Assembly (NCBI GenBank): GCA_021816545.1
Contig: JAKAXP010000114.1
Coordinates: 1-7,454, forward strand
Direction of reading: 5' to 3'
Source of the DNA: Bacteroidota bacterium
Lineage (GTDB): Bacteria; Bacteroidota; Bacteroidia; Bacteroidales; VadinHA17
Length of the DNA: 7,454 bases
Shown here: positions 6,730-7,454 of the stretch, piece after piece
Layout of the letters: each line of letters begins with the position of its first letter
Position numbering within the stretch: position 1 is the stretch's first letter
Translations under genes and position numbers: made by a program
The notes under the pieces: generated by a model
The model's input: the letters and a program-made list of their open reading frames with translations, nothing else
What the model was told of the DNA's origin: nothing
The model's database searches: none

Positions 6730-7454
6730 GTACAGTTTATTTATTTCAGAGCCTGTAAAATAGTGAAAAAGTATCTGCCTGTAAGTATAACCGGTGGCGC
6801 CCATCACTGCAGCCCCGATCTGGCATAGTCCGACACCGTGGCCCCATCCGGCTCCGTGCAGAACAAAGTACGTCAACCCCTGATCCTCAGACTTTTCAAT
6901 AAAAAACGCCGAGCTGTACAGGTGTGATTTCGAGAGAGCCTTCCTGATCTCAAGCTCCTTCCCGATGACCATGCTTTTCCTGTCACCGGTGATCCTGAGC
7001 CTTGTAATGCGGCCTGAAGTACCCCTCGTGAGCGGTTCAACTTCCGTTACGGTTCCGAAGTCAATTCCTGTCCTTTCCCTGACAAGAGCACTCAGCTCAT
7101 CCTGCCTGTACGTAACTTTCCATCGGTAAAAATCATTGGTCTCCTGGTCATAGTTGTTCAGCACCTGCGAGAGAATTTTACCGTCTGTTGTATTGCAGAA
7201 GGCCTGCGGACTCTCCTTTATCCATTCAACGGCGCTGGTTTCGTTTGTCAGATCAGTATCTGCTGTACGCGCTGCATTGCCGGCGTCAATTACCTTTGCA
7301 AGGTAGGGATGATGCACCGGCTCCCAGGTGTTCTCAAAGAGTTCGGTGGCACCGCCGCAGCACTTCGAGTACCGTGCGTCACAGATAAAATCATTGTACA
7401 TCAGCACCTCACCACCAGTTCCCCTTACAGCATCCTCAACCGCTTTTGTCGATG
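6727..7454 (-). CDS. SpoIID/LytB domain protein, 5' end cut by window edge
   Basis: The frame is open to the right edge, so only the last 241 residues are present. An apparent GTG start at 7407 is internal, because conserved sequence (AVEDAVRGTGGEVLMYN) runs through it. The family pattern is clear: Ala-Val followed by a Thr-x-Gly turn and a short strand, the cysteine-glycine turn YSKCCGG (28-34 of the visible part) followed by TE, and the closing GWGHGVGLCQIGA (202-214) with a Tyr-x-x-Ile-Leu-x-x-Tyr-phe segment after it. SpoIID of endospore formers is a lytic transglycosylase that cleaves peptidoglycan strands lacking stem peptides; homologues in non-sporulating bacteria are thought to act on cell-wall glycan. 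The glutamate regarded as catalytic in SpoIID lies in the missing N-terminal part, so activity cannot be judged. It is the first visible gene of the run and ends one base before the GH9 start. Confidence 0.87.
   Translation of the reverse strand, partial: STKAVEDAVRGTGGEVLMYNDFICDARYSKCCGGATELFENTWEPVHHPYLAKVIDAGNAARTADTDLTNETSAVEWIKESPQAFCNTTDGKILSQVLNNYDQETNDFYRWKVTYRQDELSALVRERTGIDFGTVTEVEPLTRGTSGRITRLRITGDRKSMVIGKELEIRKALSKSHLYSSAFFIEKSEDQGLTYFVLHGAGWGHGVGLCQIGAAVMGATGYTYRQILFHYFTGSEINKLY

Noticed and set aside
6727..7407. A complete 226-residue SpoIID-like gene starting at GTG 7407
   Set aside because: The frame continues to the window edge and the residues before the GTG match the family, so the gene is cut by the edge and not short.
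6727..7454. Evidence for sporulation from the SpoIID homologue
   Set aside because: SpoIID/LytB domains are widespread in non-sporulating bacteria, and nothing else in the window relates to sporulation.

Overview
The window is a compact run of four genes, all on the minus strand and almost without gaps. Read in the direction of transcription (right to left), they are: (1) the C-terminal 241 residues of a SpoIID/LytB-family protein that enters from the right edge; (2) an 823-residue secreted protein in which a family 9 glycoside hydrolase is fused to a NodB-like polysaccharide deacetylase; (3) a 615-residue AmpG-like major facilitator permease with a large extracytoplasmic insert; (4) the first 793 residues of a large FAD / iron-sulfur D-2-hydroxyacid dehydrogenase-type protein that leaves at the left edge. 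The gaps between genes are 1, 6 and 18 bases. No terminator or internal promoter is visible, so the four are best read as part of one operon whose promoter lies beyond the right edge. There is no RNA gene, CRISPR array, transposase or integrase in view.

The source is most likely a member of the Bacteroidota with moderate GC. Starts are not preceded by Shine-Dalgarno sequences, and the AmpG-like permease with an inserted beta-rich domain and the GH9-deacetylase architecture are types I associate with that phylum. This is recognition from memory, not a database result.

The genes make sense together as a peptidoglycan-sugar salvage route (inference). SpoIID-type proteins are lytic transglycosylases acting on glycan strands that lack stem peptides. 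The GH9-deacetylase carries a Sec signal peptide and could deacetylate and cut amino-sugar glycans in the periplasm. AmpG-type permeases import anhydro-muropeptides or their sugars. Cytoplasmic breakdown of MurNAc by a MurQ-type etherase releases D-lactate, a plausible substrate for the flavoprotein. No MurQ, NagZ or MurNAc kinase gene is in the window, so the last link is the weakest. The alternative is a cellulose or glucan function for GH9 and a D-2-hydroxyglutarate function for the flavoprotein, with the adjacency fortuitous.
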